From NCBI GenBank assembly GCA_900012615.1, contig LT009756.1, positions 1,268,913 to 1,332,912 on the forward strand: a stretch of 64,000 nucleotides of DNA, given 5' to 3'. Made by a program: the position numbers and the translations under genes. This DNA is from Agrobacterium genomosp. 13 str. CFBP 6927 (lineage in GTDB: Bacteria; Pseudomonadota; Alphaproteobacteria; Rhizobiales; Rhizobiaceae). Shown here piece after piece: positions 1 through 9,058 of this stretch. The notes under the pieces were generated by a model. It ran no database searches. It was given only the letters and a program-made list of their open reading frames with translations, and was not told the DNA's origin. Numbering within the stretch: the stretch's first letter is position 1; each line of letters opens with the position of its first letter.

Positions 1-994
1 TCAGGCGCTTGCGGTCGGTCGGCTGGGTAATCTTGCGGGAAATGCCGCCGCCGCGCGCCGTATTCGGCATCAGCACGGAATAACGGCCAGCAAGCGACAG
101 ATAGGTGGTGAGTGCGGCACCCTTGTTGCCGCGTTCTTCCTTGGCCACCTGCACCAGAAGGATCTGGCGGCGCTTGATGACTTCCTGAATGCGATACTGC
201 TTGCGCGGCTTGCGGGCAACGCGATCGGGAACCTCTTCCATGGCGTCTTCGGCGCCGACGGATTCGATCACTTCCTTTTCGTGATGATCGTCGTCATCGT
301 CGTCGTCATCATCGTCATTGCCGCGGCGAAGGCCCTCGACTTCCTCGGAAATCGTATCGGTATCGACCATCGCGGCCATCTCGCCGCCGGTGCTGCCGTC
401 TTCTTCGGCAGAGGCTTCAGCGGCTTCGGCTGCTGCTTCTTCCGCAGTCTTCTTCTTGGCGCGGGGGCGGCGGGTGCGCTTCTTCGGCTTTTCTTCCTCG
501 GCGGGCGCTTCTTCTGCTACGGCCTCGACGGCTGCTTCTTCCGAGACCTCTTCCGCGACGGCTGCGGTTTCTTCCGTAACAACGGTTTCAATGGTTTCGC
601 TCGCGGAAACGATACCAACGTCCGGCTGGTCCACCTGCGAAAGGTCGATCATTGGTGCTGCGGGTTCAGGGGCATCAGCGGATTCGAAGTCGTCGCTGCG
701 ACGATGATCCTCGGCTTCCGCTTTCAGGAGGGCCTGACGGTCGGCAAGCGGAATCTGGTAGTAGTCCGGATGGATTTCCGCAAAAGCGAGAAAGCCGTGG
801 CGGTTTCCACCGTAATCGACGAAGGCCGCCTGAAGCGAGGGTTCAACCCGCGTTACCTTGGCAAGGTAGATATTGCCGCGGATCTGCTTTTTGTGCTCCG
901 ATTCGAAATCGAATTCTTCGATCCGGTTCCCACGGACAACGACTACGCGTGTCTCCTCTTCGTGGGAGGCGTCGATAAGCATTTTGTCTGCCAT
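1..994 (-). CDS. rne: Ribonuclease E, N-terminal part (runs off the window)
   Basis: This is the first 331 residues of the endonuclease that starts mRNA decay and processes rRNA as the scaffold of the degradosome. The start is the ATG read from 994, giving MADKMLIDASHEEETRVVVV. The S1 domain opens normally (GNIYLAKVTRVEPSLQAAF, then VDYGGNRHGFL), is interrupted by a roughly 180-residue acidic Ala/Glu insertion ending in nine Asp and two His, and resumes at YRIQEVIKRRQILLVQV. Such insertions are known in alphaproteobacterial RNase E. The catalytic DNase I-like and zinc-link regions lie outside the window. It is divergent from amiC, with a long structured leader between them. Confidence 0.95.
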   Translation of the reverse strand, partial: MADKMLIDASHEEETRVVVVRGNRIEEFDFESEHKKQIRGNIYLAKVTRVEPSLQAAFVDYGGNRHGFLAFAEIHPDYYQIPLADRQALLKAEAEDHRRSDDFESADAPEPAAPMIDLSQVDQPDVGIVSASETIETVVTEETAAVAEEVSEEAAVEAVAEEAPAEEEKPKKRTRRPRAKKKTAEEAAAEAAEASAEEDGSTGGEMAAMVDTDTISEEVEGLRRGNDDDDDDDDDDHHEKEVIESVGAEDAMEEVPDRVARKPRKQYRIQEVIKRRQILLVQVAKEERGNKGAALTTYLSLAGRYSVLMPNTARGGGISRKITQPTDRKRL

Positions 995-1609
995 GTAAGC
1001 TGTGCTCCTCGGCGCAGCCTTGTTTTATACGAGAACAGGCCCGCCACACGGACGAGCCTTTCATATGAGTGCAAGGATGTGCCGGAAATGAAGTCTCCGG
1101 CCGGGCCTCTGTAAACTGGCAGCATCCGGACCGACGGCGAGGCGCTTGGCCTGCTCCTGGTATCCGGTTCATGTGAAAACTGCTGCGACATCATTGGCCA
1201 GGCGGAACGACAATAATATATAGACCCCTTGGGATCCGATGAATTTGCTCTCCTCAGAGCGGCGGTGGCATTGCCACCGGGTAGGTCTCCGGCCACGGCC
1301 GGAATTGATCCAGTTTCAGGATAAATGTAACGACGGCAGATGATTGCCCGATTTGCAGCGCCAGCGTCTTTTTCGATTGGCAGCCGGCGGGCATCTATCC
1401 CGTCAACACTTTTAACCCTCGTCCTTGTTGTATGTTTTCTCTGTCATAATAGCAATAGGCTGGCTAAATATGCCATATTATTGGTGGAATTTCCGGGTTA
1501 ATAATTGGTTCACCAAGGCCTGCGATTGTGGGGCGCAAACGCGCAAACAAACGTCCGGCGTGGTCGAAATCGTGCCGTTCGCGGTGCTTTTCCGCCCCAT
1601 TTATCGAAA
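995..1609. promoter_or_regulatory. rne-amiC divergent intergenic region with rne leader hairpins
   Basis: A 615-base gap separates the divergent rne and amiC genes. On the rne (minus) side it can form two perfect hairpins, GGTGGCA/TGCCACC (1264-1270 with 1272-1278) and CCGGCC/GGCCGG (1289-1294 with 1297-1302). The stretch at about 1400-1510 is distinctly AT-rich and probably carries both promoters. A long leader that mediates autoregulation is established for enterobacterial rne. Its presence here is an inference from gap length and hairpins. No convincing gene was seen inside. Confidence 0.45.
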
Positions 1610-2902
1610 ATGACTGAAATACGGAATTTCTTGAAGACCATGAATTTCACGCGCAGCGCAGCGATATTCGGTGGGGCAGGGCCGCTTGGTGCGCGAATCG
1701 CACGGATTGCGGGCGCCTTTTCATTTCTTGTCGCCGCTTATGTTTCCGCGGTTCCCGCTGCGGCCCTGGCCGCCGAGCCGCTTGTCGTCCATCAAGCCCG
1801 CATCATCGGCGATGAAGCGCGTACCCGCATCGTTCTCGATTTTGCCGAAGAGCCGGAATTCGACGTTCACTATCTCGATTCGCCCGCCCGCATCGTCGTG
1901 GATTTTCCGGCGGTGAATTTCTCTTTTCCGGCATCCGACCTCAAGCCGACGGGCCTGTTTTCGGATATTCGCTTCGGCAGCATGGGGCAAAATAGCGCCC
2001 GCATCGTGCTGACGGCGAAAAAACCGGTTCAGGTGGCGGTTGCCGAAACCAAAAAGGGCGATGACGGCGCGTCGTTTCGTTTCGTTCTCGATACGGAGAT
2101 CACCACCAAGGGCAAATTCGCCGAACTGGTGAAGGAGCAGCAATGGCAGGTGCCGGCCCCTGTCACCACCGCCGCAATCACCCCCGGCGACAAAACATCG
2201 CGTCAGGCGGAATTCGTCATAGCGGTCGATGCCGGCCATGGCGGCATCGATGCCGGTGCGACGGGCGGTGCGACCGGCACGGAAGAAAAGGTCATCACGC
2301 TCACCTTTGCAAAGGAGCTCGCGGAACGGCTGAACAAGGAGCCGGGTATCAGGGCCTTCCTGACCCGCGAATCCGACACGTTTCTTGCGCTGTCCGAACG
2401 GGTGACGATTGCCCGGCAGAATAATGCCAACCTGTTCATTTCAGTCCACGCCGACACCCTGAAGCAGAAGGGTATCCGGGGCGCCACCGTCTACACATTG
2501 TCCGATCGGGCATCGGACCGGCAGGCGCAGGAACTGGCGGAGCGCGAAAACAAGTCCGACCAGATCGCCGGTGTGGCCGCCTCCACCGAACCGCCCGAGG
2601 TCGCCGATATCCTTCTCGATTTCACCCGTCGTGAAACCCAGGCCTTTTCGGTGACGCTTGCTGAAAACATCGTGTCTTCTTTCGAGGGGCAGATCGGCCT
2701 GATCAATAATCCGCATCGTTACGCCGGTTTCATGGTGCTGCGTGCCCATGACGTGCCCTCGGTACTGCTTGAACTCGGTTTTCTCTCCAATGCGGAAGAC
2801 GAAAAGCTGCTTCTCGATGGCGAATGGCGCGGGAAGGTCGCCGACAGGCTTGCTACGGCGGTCGGACGGTACAGAGCCAAGGCCATGGCGAACGGTGGAT
2901 GA
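1610..2902 (+). CDS. amiC: N-acetylmuramoyl-L-alanine amidase (AmiC type)
   Basis: This periplasmic zinc amidase cuts the amide bond between N-acetylmuramic acid and the stem peptide, mainly to separate daughter cells. It is 430 residues long. A hydrophobic export segment (about residues 20-48) is followed by an AMIN domain (targeting to peptidoglycan/septum) and a C-terminal Amidase_3 domain. The zinc-site motifs are visible: VDAGHGGIDAG (His), TEEKVITLTF (Glu) and FISVHAD (His), plus LLELGFLSNAED with the catalytic Glu. I chose the ATG at 1610; the ATG at 1640 (MNFTRSAAI) is also possible and would suit the signal peptide. mrcA follows in the same direction. Confidence 0.9.
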   Translation: MTEIRNFLKTMNFTRSAAIFGGAGPLGARIARIAGAFSFLVAAYVSAVPAAALAAEPLVVHQARIIGDEARTRIVLDFAEEPEFDVHYLDSPARIVVDFPAVNFSFPASDLKPTGLFSDIRFGSMGQNSARIVLTAKKPVQVAVAETKKGDDGASFRFVLDTEITTKGKFAELVKEQQWQVPAPVTTAAITPGDKTSRQAEFVIAVDAGHGGIDAGATGGATGTEEKVITLTFAKELAERLNKEPGIRAFLTRESDTFLALSERVTIARQNNANLFISVHADTLKQKGIRGATVYTLSDRASDRQAQELAERENKSDQIAGVAASTEPPEVADILLDFTRRETQAFSVTLAENIVSSFEGQIGLINNPHRYAGFMVLRAHDVPSVLLELGFLSNAEDEKLLLDGEWRGKVADRLATAVGRYRAKAMANGG

Positions 2903-3229
2903 AGCGCCACCCGGCGATGCAACGCTACTGTTGCCGCCGTGCCGCTTGCAGCCGAAAAGCTGTTCAATTCTTGGGCCTTGCGGACGATTAAGGACGCAAA
3001 GCCCTATTTTACTCACATTCGCCGCGTTACTCGGGAAGCGGATTCGGTGGCAATCCGCAAGGCGGCAGGTGTGCGATTGCGGCGGTTGGTCCGGTAACAT
3101 ATCGGAGAATGCTGCCCTATCCGGCTTGTCATCGAAGGTATGGTGTGCAAAACGGCACGCGATATGCAAGGATGCGCCCGTAAATCGTCGGGCGTTGATG
3201 GTTACGATTCGAATTATCGGTAGCTTGGT
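2903..3229 (+). other. amiC-mrcA intergenic region
   Basis: A 327-base gap without a credible gene. It holds a small GC hairpin, CGCCCG/CGGGCG, near 3174-3192 just upstream of mrcA, which may affect translation because no clear Shine-Dalgarno motif precedes the mrcA ATG. Confidence 0.35.
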
Positions 3230-5677
3230 ATGATCAGACTGATTGGATATTTTTTCGGCTTGGCCAGCGTGCTCTTCCTGTGCGCCGCCGCCGCCGGTGC
3301 AATTTATTTGCACGGCGTGACGAAAGACCTGCCGGATTACGCAGTTCTGAGCACGTATGAGCCGCCGGTAACGACCCGCGTGCATGCCGGCAACGGTGCG
3401 CTGATGGCGGAATACGCCCATGAAAAGCGCCTGTTCCTGCCGATCCAGGCCATACCCGACCGGGTGAAGGCGGCCTTCCTTTCGGCGGAAGACAAGAATT
3501 TCTACAACCATCCGGGTGTCGACGTCTTCGGTCTCGGCCGCGCCATTCTCGTCAATATCCAGAATCTCGGCTCCGGCCGCCGTCCGGTCGGCGCATCCAC
3601 CATCACCCAGCAGGTGGCGAAGAACTTCCTTCTGACCAACGACCAGACCATCGACCGCAAGCTCAAGGAAGCCATTCTTTCCTTCCGCATCGAGCAGACC
3701 TATTCCAAGGACAAGATCCTCGAGCTTTATCTCAACGAGATTTTCTTCGGCCTGAATTCCTACGGCATTGCCGGCGCTGCGCTCACCTATTTCAACAAAT
3801 CAGTGACGGAACTGACGATCGCCGAGACGGCCTATCTCGCATCGCTGCCGAAGGGTCCGGCCAATTATCACCCGATCCGTCGCGAAAAGGCGGCTCTCGA
3901 GCGCCGCGACTGGGTGATCGACCGCATGGCCGAAAATGGCTACATCACCGTCGCCGACGCCACGGACGCCAAAAAACAGCCGCTTGGCGTCAATCTGCGT
4001 CGCGGTGGCGCGCATATTTTCGCGTCCGATTATTTCGCCGAAGAAGTTCGCCGCCAGATTGTCGAGAAATACGGCGAAGAAGCGCTTCTTGAAGGCGGGC
4101 TCTCGGTCCGCACTTCTTTCGATCCGCAGATCCAGATGGAAGCACGCAAGGCGCTTCAGGACGGTCTGGTGCAATATGACGAGCGTCGCGGTTTCCGCGG
4201 ACCCGTCGAAAAGATCGAAACGACCGGTGACTGGACGGCGGCGCTCGCCAAGGTCAAGGGCCTGCGCGACGTCCCCGAATGGAAGGTCGCCGTGGTCCTC
4301 GCCGTTGCTGCCGATGGCGTCGATATCGGCGTGCAGCCGGACACGGAAACGGAAGATGGCGACAAGCGCACACGCGGCCATATCTCCGCTGAAAACATGC
4401 GCTGGGCCTATCGTGATGCGACCGGCAAAAAGGCGACTGCCAAGTCGCCGGTCGGTGTCGTGGCGGCAGGCGATGTGATCTATGCACAGCCGCTTTCCAA
4501 TTCCGGTAATGAATACCGCCTGCGCCAGCCGCCGAAAGTGCAGGGCGGCATGGTGGTGATGGACCCGCATACCGGCCGTGTTCTGGCCATGGTCGGCGGT
4601 TTCTCCTATGCGCAGTCGGAATTCAACCGCTCCACGCAGGCGATGCGCCAGCCGGGCTCTTCCTTCAAGCCGTTCATCTATGCGGCAGCGCTGGACAATG
4701 GTTATACCCCGGCATCGGTCATTCTCGATGCGCCGATCGAAGTTGTGTCGGGCGGTCAGGTCTGGAAGCCGCAGAATTACGGCGGGGGCTCCGCCGGTCC
4801 GTCTACCCTGCGTCTCGGTATCGAAAAATCCCGTAACCTCATGACCGTGCGTCTGGCGCAGGACATGGGCATGAATCTGGTGGCGGAATATGCCGAACGC
4901 TTCGGTATCTACGACAAGATGCCGCCGCTTCTGTCCATGTCGCTGGGTTCCGGTGAAACCACCGTGATGCGTATGGTTTCGGCCTATTCGGTCATCGCCA
5001 ATGGCGGCAAGCAGATCAAGCCGACGCTGATCGACCGCATTCAGGATCGCTACGGCAAGACCATCTTCCGCCATGAGGAGCGCGCCTGCGAGGGCTGCAA
5101 CGCGACAAGCTGGCAGAACCAGGACGAGCCCGTCATCGTCGACAATCGCGAGCAGGTTCTCGACCCGATGACTGCTTACCAGACGACCTCGATGCTCGAA
5201 GGTGTCGTGCAGCGCGGCACGGCGGCGGGCAAGATCAAGGTCGATCTGCCGGTTGCCGGCAAGACGGGCACCACCAACGATGAAAAGGATGCCTGGTTCG
5301 TCGGTTATACGCCGGACATGGTCGCCGGCCTTTATATCGGCTTCGATTCGCCCGCACCTCTCGGTCGCGGCGGCACGGGTGGCTCGCTCTCCGCGCCGAT
5401 CTTCGGCGAGTTCATCTCCGATGCGGCCAAGCATATGGAGCCGAGCAAGTTCATCGTACCGAGCGGCATGAACTTCGTCGCCGTCAACCGCAAGACCGGC
5501 ATGGCGGCAGTTGAAGGCGAACCGGACACCATCATGGAAGCCTTCAAGCCCGGCACCGGCCCGGCCGACAGCTTCTCGGTGATCGGCGCGGAAAACTACA
5601 TGTCGCAGGAAGATATTCTGAAGACCTCGCCGCAGGCGCAGCAGGCCATTACCGGCGGCGGCGGCGGTCTTTATTGA
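3230..5677 (+). CDS. mrcA: Penicillin-binding protein 1A, bifunctional transglycosylase/transpeptidase
   Basis: This class A PBP polymerises glycan strands from lipid II and crosslinks the peptides in the periplasm. It has 815 residues with one N-terminal membrane anchor (residues 5-27). The glycosyltransferase family 51 domain shows SAEDKNFYNHPGVD with the catalytic Glu, GASTITQQVAKN and the LYLNEIFFG motif. The transpeptidase domain has SSFKPF (SxxK nucleophile), SRN (SxN) and KTGTTN (KTG). A long linker of about 100 residues with an OB-like insertion separates them, as in other 1A enzymes. In Agrobacterium this enzyme is reported as the main polar-growth PBP, which fits its neighbourhood with the growth-pole protein gene. 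A strong terminator follows. Confidence 0.96.
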   Translation: MIRLIGYFFGLASVLFLCAAAAGAIYLHGVTKDLPDYAVLSTYEPPVTTRVHAGNGALMAEYAHEKRLFLPIQAIPDRVKAAFLSAEDKNFYNHPGVDVFGLGRAILVNIQNLGSGRRPVGASTITQQVAKNFLLTNDQTIDRKLKEAILSFRIEQTYSKDKILELYLNEIFFGLNSYGIAGAALTYFNKSVTELTIAETAYLASLPKGPANYHPIRREKAALERRDWVIDRMAENGYITVADATDAKKQPLGVNLRRGGAHIFASDYFAEEVRRQIVEKYGEEALLEGGLSVRTSFDPQIQMEARKALQDGLVQYDERRGFRGPVEKIETTGDWTAALAKVKGLRDVPEWKVAVVLAVAADGVDIGVQPDTETEDGDKRTRGHISAENMRWAYRDATGKKATAKSPVGVVAAGDVIYAQPLSNSGNEYRLRQPPKVQGGMVVMDPHTGRVLAMVGGFSYAQSEFNRSTQAMRQPGSSFKPFIYAAALDNGYTPASVILDAPIEVVSGGQVWKPQNYGGGSAGPSTLRLGIEKSRNLMTVRLAQDMGMNLVAEYAERFGIYDKMPPLLSMSLGSGETTVMRMVSAYSVIANGGKQIKPTLIDRIQDRYGKTIFRHEERACEGCNATSWQNQDEPVIVDNREQVLDPMTAYQTTSMLEGVVQRGTAAGKIKVDLPVAGKTGTTNDEKDAWFVGYTPDMVAGLYIGFDSPAPLGRGGTGGSLSAPIFGEFISDAAKHMEPSKFIVPSGMNFVAVNRKTGMAAVEGEPDTIMEAFKPGTGPADSFSVIGAENYMSQEDILKTSPQAQQAITGGGGGLY

Positions 5678-5697
5678 CCCCAGTTCAGGGATCATCG

Positions 5698-5735
5698 GGG
5701 GGGCGCGGGTCTTTACATCCGCGCCCCCCGCATTT
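5698..5735 (+). terminator. Intrinsic terminator after mrcA
   Basis: Perfect 11-bp GC stem, GGGGGGCGCGG at 5698-5708 with CCGCGCCCCCC at 5719-5729, followed by a T-containing tail. It isolates mrcA from prfB. Confidence 0.75.
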
Positions 5736-5776
5736 ATTTGAGCAACGAGTTTCAATGAAGGCGAAGAACCAGCGAA

Positions 5777-6908
5777 ATGCGCAATGAAATCGTGAACGTA
5801 GTCGACGAAATCAAGCAGGCCATAAGCCTGCTGAGGAGGCATCTTTGACTGGGACCAGGCGATAAGACGACTGGACTGGTTGAATAACAAGGCAGAGGAC
5901 CCGACCCTCTGGAACGATGCCACCGAGGCCCAGAAGCTGATGCGCGAGCGCCAGCAGCTGGATGACAGCATCAGCGGCGTGAAGGCGCTTGAGCAGCAGC
6001 TCAAGGACAATATCGAGCTGATTGAACTCGGCGAGATGGAAGGCGACGACGAGATCGTCAAGGACGCCGAAGACGCGCTTAAGGCGCTGAAGAACGAGGC
6101 GAACCGCCGTCAGGTTGAAGCCATGCTCTCGGGCGAGGCGGACAGCAACGACACCTATCTCGAAGTGCACTCCGGCGCCGGCGGCACGGAAAGCCAGGAT
6201 TGGGCGAACATGCTGCTGCGCATGTATACCCGCTGGGCGGACCGTGAAGGTTTCAAGGTCGAGGTGCTGGAAGTTCACGATGGCGAAGAGGCCGGCATCA
6301 AATCCGCGACGATCCTCGTCAAGGGCCACAATGCCTTTGGCTGGCTGAAGACGGAATCGGGCGTGCATCGTCTTGTTCGCATTTCGCCCTATGACAGCAA
6401 TGCGCGTCGCCACACGTCGTTCTCCTCCGTCTGGGTCTACCCGGTGGTTGACGATTCGATCCAGATCGACGTCAACGAAAGCGATTGCCGTATCGATACC
6501 TATCGGTCGTCCGGCGCGGGTGGCCAGCACGTCAACACCACCGATTCGGCCGTGCGCATTACGCATATTCCGACCGGTATCGCGGTTGCCTGCCAGCAGG
6601 AACGCTCGCAGCACAAGAACCGCGCCAAGGCGTGGGACATGCTGCGCGCCCGCCTTTACGAGGTGGAGTTGCAAAAGCGGGAAGAGGCAGCCAATGCACA
6701 GGCCGCTTCCAAGACCGATATCGGCTGGGGCCACCAGATCCGTTCCTACGTTTTGCAGCCTTACCAGCTGGTCAAGGACCTGCGTACCGGCGTGGAAAGC
6801 ACCGCACCCGGCAACGTGCTGGACGGTGACCTGAACGAGTTCATGGAAGCTGCTCTCGCTCACCGCATCAGCGGCGGCGCGGATGTGGAAGTGGCTGATA
6901 TCGACTAA
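5777..6908 (+). CDS. prfB: Peptide chain release factor 2, programmed +1 frameshift
   Basis: RF2 recognises UGA and UAA and triggers peptide release on the ribosome. The gene is split over two frames: 5777-5845 codes for 23 residues ending RRHL, a UGA stands at 5846-5848, and reading resumes at 5847 to 6908 (joined product 376 residues, normal RF2 length). The shift site has an internal Shine-Dalgarno AGGAGG at 5834-5839, then CAT, CTT, TGA, C, the same arrangement as the E. coli autoregulatory site. The peptidyl-release motif GGQ is in [15 protein letters not shown]. The codon-recognition tripeptide is SPY (VRISPYDSN) where E. coli has SPF. Starting at the in-frame TTG 5880 would lose the N-terminal helix. 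Confidence 0.95.
5830..5850 (+). promoter_or_regulatory. prfB +1 recoding site
   Basis: AGGAGG (5834-5839), CAT spacer, CTT slip codon (5843-5845) and in-frame TGA (5846-5848) followed by C. Low RF2 leaves the UGA unread and favours slippage, so RF2 controls its own synthesis (established for this family). Confidence 0.92.
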
Positions 6909-6936
6909 GACGCTGCAATGCGTTGATTGAAAATTG

Positions 6937-6966
6937 CCCCTCGCAAACCCATTGCGAGGGGTTTTT
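6937..6966 (+). terminator. Intrinsic terminator after prfB
   Basis: Ten-base perfect stem CCCCTCGCAA (6937-6946) with TTGCGAGGGG (6952-6961) followed directly by five T residues. Confidence 0.9.
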
Positions 6967-6981
6967 CGTTGGAGGAGATGC

Positions 6982-7461
6982 ATGAAACAGGCGCTTTATA
7001 TCGTCGACGTCCAGCCGAGCTTCAATCCGCCGGCTTCGCTGGTGGCGGACATAACCGCGCTCGCCGCCACCATGCCGAGCGTCGCCAGCGTCGAGCGCCA
7101 TGATGAGAGCGTGACACCTTTCGAGCGGCAACTGGGCTGGAAGCCGGGCAGGGATGACTGCTCGCTGGTTCAGGCGGATCGGATATTCATCAAGCACGGT
7201 TATGCGCCGCCAAGGGAAGCGGTCGACCATCTCCTGTCCCTGAAGGTCGAGAGGGTGCTGGTCTGCGGTATTCAGGCAGATACCTGCGTGCTGGCCGCCG
7301 GTTTTGCGTTTTTCGACGCGGGACTGCACCCCACGCTTCTGCCGTGGCTGACGGTTGGTTCAAGCCTCGACCGCAGCGGCGAACTCGGCGCCAGATTATG
7401 GAAACATCATTTCGGCGCAGTTCTTTCCGGGTCGCATGAGCTTAAACCGGACGTGCTCTAG
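6982..7461 (+). CDS. Isochorismatase-like cysteine hydrolase
   Basis: This is a small (159 residues) member of the isochorismatase/nicotinamidase fold. The family triad can be placed: Asp in YIVDVQPSF near the N-terminus, Lys in IFIKHGYAPP, and the nucleophilic Cys in CGIQADTCVLAA. The ATG at 6982 has a good ribosome-binding site (GGAGGAG at 6971-6977). It is a single gene between the prfB terminator and a convergent gene. The substrate cannot be told; nicotinamide, N-carbamoyl amides or related amides are family options. It is shorter than typical nicotinamidases, so I assign only the fold. Confidence 0.8.
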   Translation: MKQALYIVDVQPSFNPPASLVADITALAATMPSVASVERHDESVTPFERQLGWKPGRDDCSLVQADRIFIKHGYAPPREAVDHLLSLKVERVLVCGIQADTCVLAAGFAFFDAGLHPTLLPWLTVGSSLDRSGELGARLWKHHFGAVLSGSHELKPDVL

Positions 7462-7464
7462 CCG

Positions 7465-7965
7465 TCAGTTTGAGGCTTTCTCGATCTTCATCTCGCCAAG
7501 CTCATCGATCAGGATCGTCCAGCTTTCCGCTTCCTTGGCCATCGGGTCGGTTTTCAGATAAACGGTCACGAACAGGCCGGGTGAGGCGGATGCGCCGTTC
7601 GAGCTTTCCGGACGAATATCCGTGACGTAGGATTTCATCTGGTTGAACTCTTCCAGCTCGACATTTTCGAGGAGATTGGGTCCGTCGGCGGTAAAGACGA
7701 TGCGCTGCAGGTAGATCTTCGCGGTACCATCCCCCTGACGAATTGCAACCACCTTGTAATAACCGCGTGTCGGCGCTGCTGGCGGCGGCCGCAGCTGGCC
7801 GTCAGAGCCTTTCACCGGCTCCAGATTCTGCTCTTCCCACATGCCGCTGCTGACGACGAAGATCGCCGAGACCGGCAAGGCGTCGATCGCCTCCGTCTGC
7901 GCCCGTGCGGAAAGCACGGCTGTGGCGAGAAAGAGAGTGGCAAGGATCGGTGTTTTCAGATGCAT
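7465..7965 (-). CDS. Conserved secreted protein, function unknown
   Basis: A 166-residue protein with a classical Sec signal peptide (MHLKTPILATLFLATAVLSARA, cut probably after ARA at about residue 22). The mature part has no cysteine and no motif I recognise. It seems mainly beta/alpha mixed, with a Pro-rich stretch RPPPAAPTRG at about residue 60. It lies 21 bases downstream of nadK on the same strand, so the two may be cotranscribed. The stop is only 3 bases from the convergent isochorismatase-like gene. I do not assign a function. Confidence 0.75.
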   Translation of the reverse strand: MHLKTPILATLFLATAVLSARAQTEAIDALPVSAIFVVSSGMWEEQNLEPVKGSDGQLRPPPAAPTRGYYKVVAIRQGDGTAKIYLQRIVFTADGPNLLENVELEEFNQMKSYVTDIRPESSNGASASPGLFVTVYLKTDPMAKEAESWTILIDELGEMKIEKASN

Positions 7966-7986
7966 GGCTATCGTCGGTCGTTGGCG

Positions 7987-8760
7987 TCAATTGTTGAATT
8001 GTTCGGCGAGAACCCGGTCGGACCATGAACGGTCCGGATCCGAGAGAATTCTGGCCGTCCTGTCCTGCGATTGCGCAATCCGCACATGGCGCACGGATTT
8101 CACCTCCGTATGGTCGGCCACGGCGTTCACCGGGCGCTTGTCACGCTCCAGAACATGAATGTCGACCGTCACCTTGTTCGGCAATAGAGCGCCGCGCCAG
8201 CGCCTTGGCCGGAACGCGCTGACGGGGGTAAGCGCCAGAAGCGGTGATTCGAGCGGCAGGATCGGCCCATGGGCGGAGAAATTATAGGCTGTCGACCCCG
8301 CAGGCGTCGCCACCATCATGCCGTCGCAGATCAACTCTTCCAGCCGAACCTTGCCATCCACCTCGACACGAAGCTTGGCGGCCTGATGTGACTGCCGGAA
8401 GAGGCTCACTTCATTCATGGCGAGTGCCGTAAATTCGTCGCCATCGGAATCCGTCGTCGTCATGCGCAGCGGATGAAAATCATTGCCTGTCGCCACCGCG
8501 ATGCGCTCGCGCAGGCCTTCCACGCGGTAGTCATTCATCAAGAAACCGACCGAGCCCCGGTTCATGCCGTAGACGCGTCTGCCGGAATTCATCGTCTCGT
8601 TGAGGATTTGCAGCATGAAGCCGTCGCCACCCAGCGCGACGATCACCTCCGCTTCCTCGAAAGGCGCGTTGCCGTAAGCCGTTTTCAGCTCCTCCATCGC
8701 CATCTGTGCCTCCTCGGAGGCGGATGCAACGAAGGATAGTGAATAGGTAGAATGCGACAT
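7987..8760 (-). CDS. nadK: NAD kinase
   Basis: This cytoplasmic enzyme phosphorylates NAD to NADP using ATP or polyphosphate. The 257-residue protein has the family GGDG motif (VALGGDGFMLQ), the NE element in LAMNEVSL, and the glycine-rich TPAGSTAYNFSAHGP segment that binds NAD. I chose the ATG read from 8760 (MSHSTYSLSF), which has a GAGGGA Shine-Dalgarno in front; the open frame extends 51 codons further upstream but that part does not resemble the family. It may be transcribed with the downstream secreted protein gene. Confidence 0.93.
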   Translation of the reverse strand: MSHSTYSLSFVASASEEAQMAMEELKTAYGNAPFEEAEVIVALGGDGFMLQILNETMNSGRRVYGMNRGSVGFLMNDYRVEGLRERIAVATGNDFHPLRMTTTDSDGDEFTALAMNEVSLFRQSHQAAKLRVEVDGKVRLEELICDGMMVATPAGSTAYNFSAHGPILPLESPLLALTPVSAFRPRRWRGALLPNKVTVDIHVLERDKRPVNAVADHTEVKSVRHVRIAQSQDRTARILSDPDRSWSDRVLAEQFNN

Positions 8761-9058
8761 CCGCTTCCCTCGACAACGACGCAAACCGCAACCGGCCTGT
8801 GACAGATGCTGTAACCTGTTGAAGTGGCTCGTAATCTCCAAACCGGCAGGAGCACGGTCGCTTGCAAGCCACAAGACCCGTCCTTGGTACATGAAGACGG
8901 CGGCTGGCCACAAGGCCTTTCGGTCAGGCAGGCGTTCGCCTTTACAGGAAGCCGGTCCACAGCTTCTTGGTTTATGGCTTCGGACAAGGGTTGCGATGCG
9001 GGGCGGCGTAAGGCAGTTTGCGCAAGGCAGGCGGAATGACTGATGGCAGGAGACGTGT

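Noticed and set aside
281..1114. A 277-codon open frame on the plus strand over rne
   Set aside because: Antisense to the RNase E gene, low-complexity Val/Ile/Gly/Phe/Arg sequence with no start signal.
3800..6061. A 753-codon minus-strand open frame over mrcA and prfB
   Set aside because: Histidine/arginine-rich shadow translation typical of antisense in high-GC genes; it crosses two well-supported genes and the terminator.
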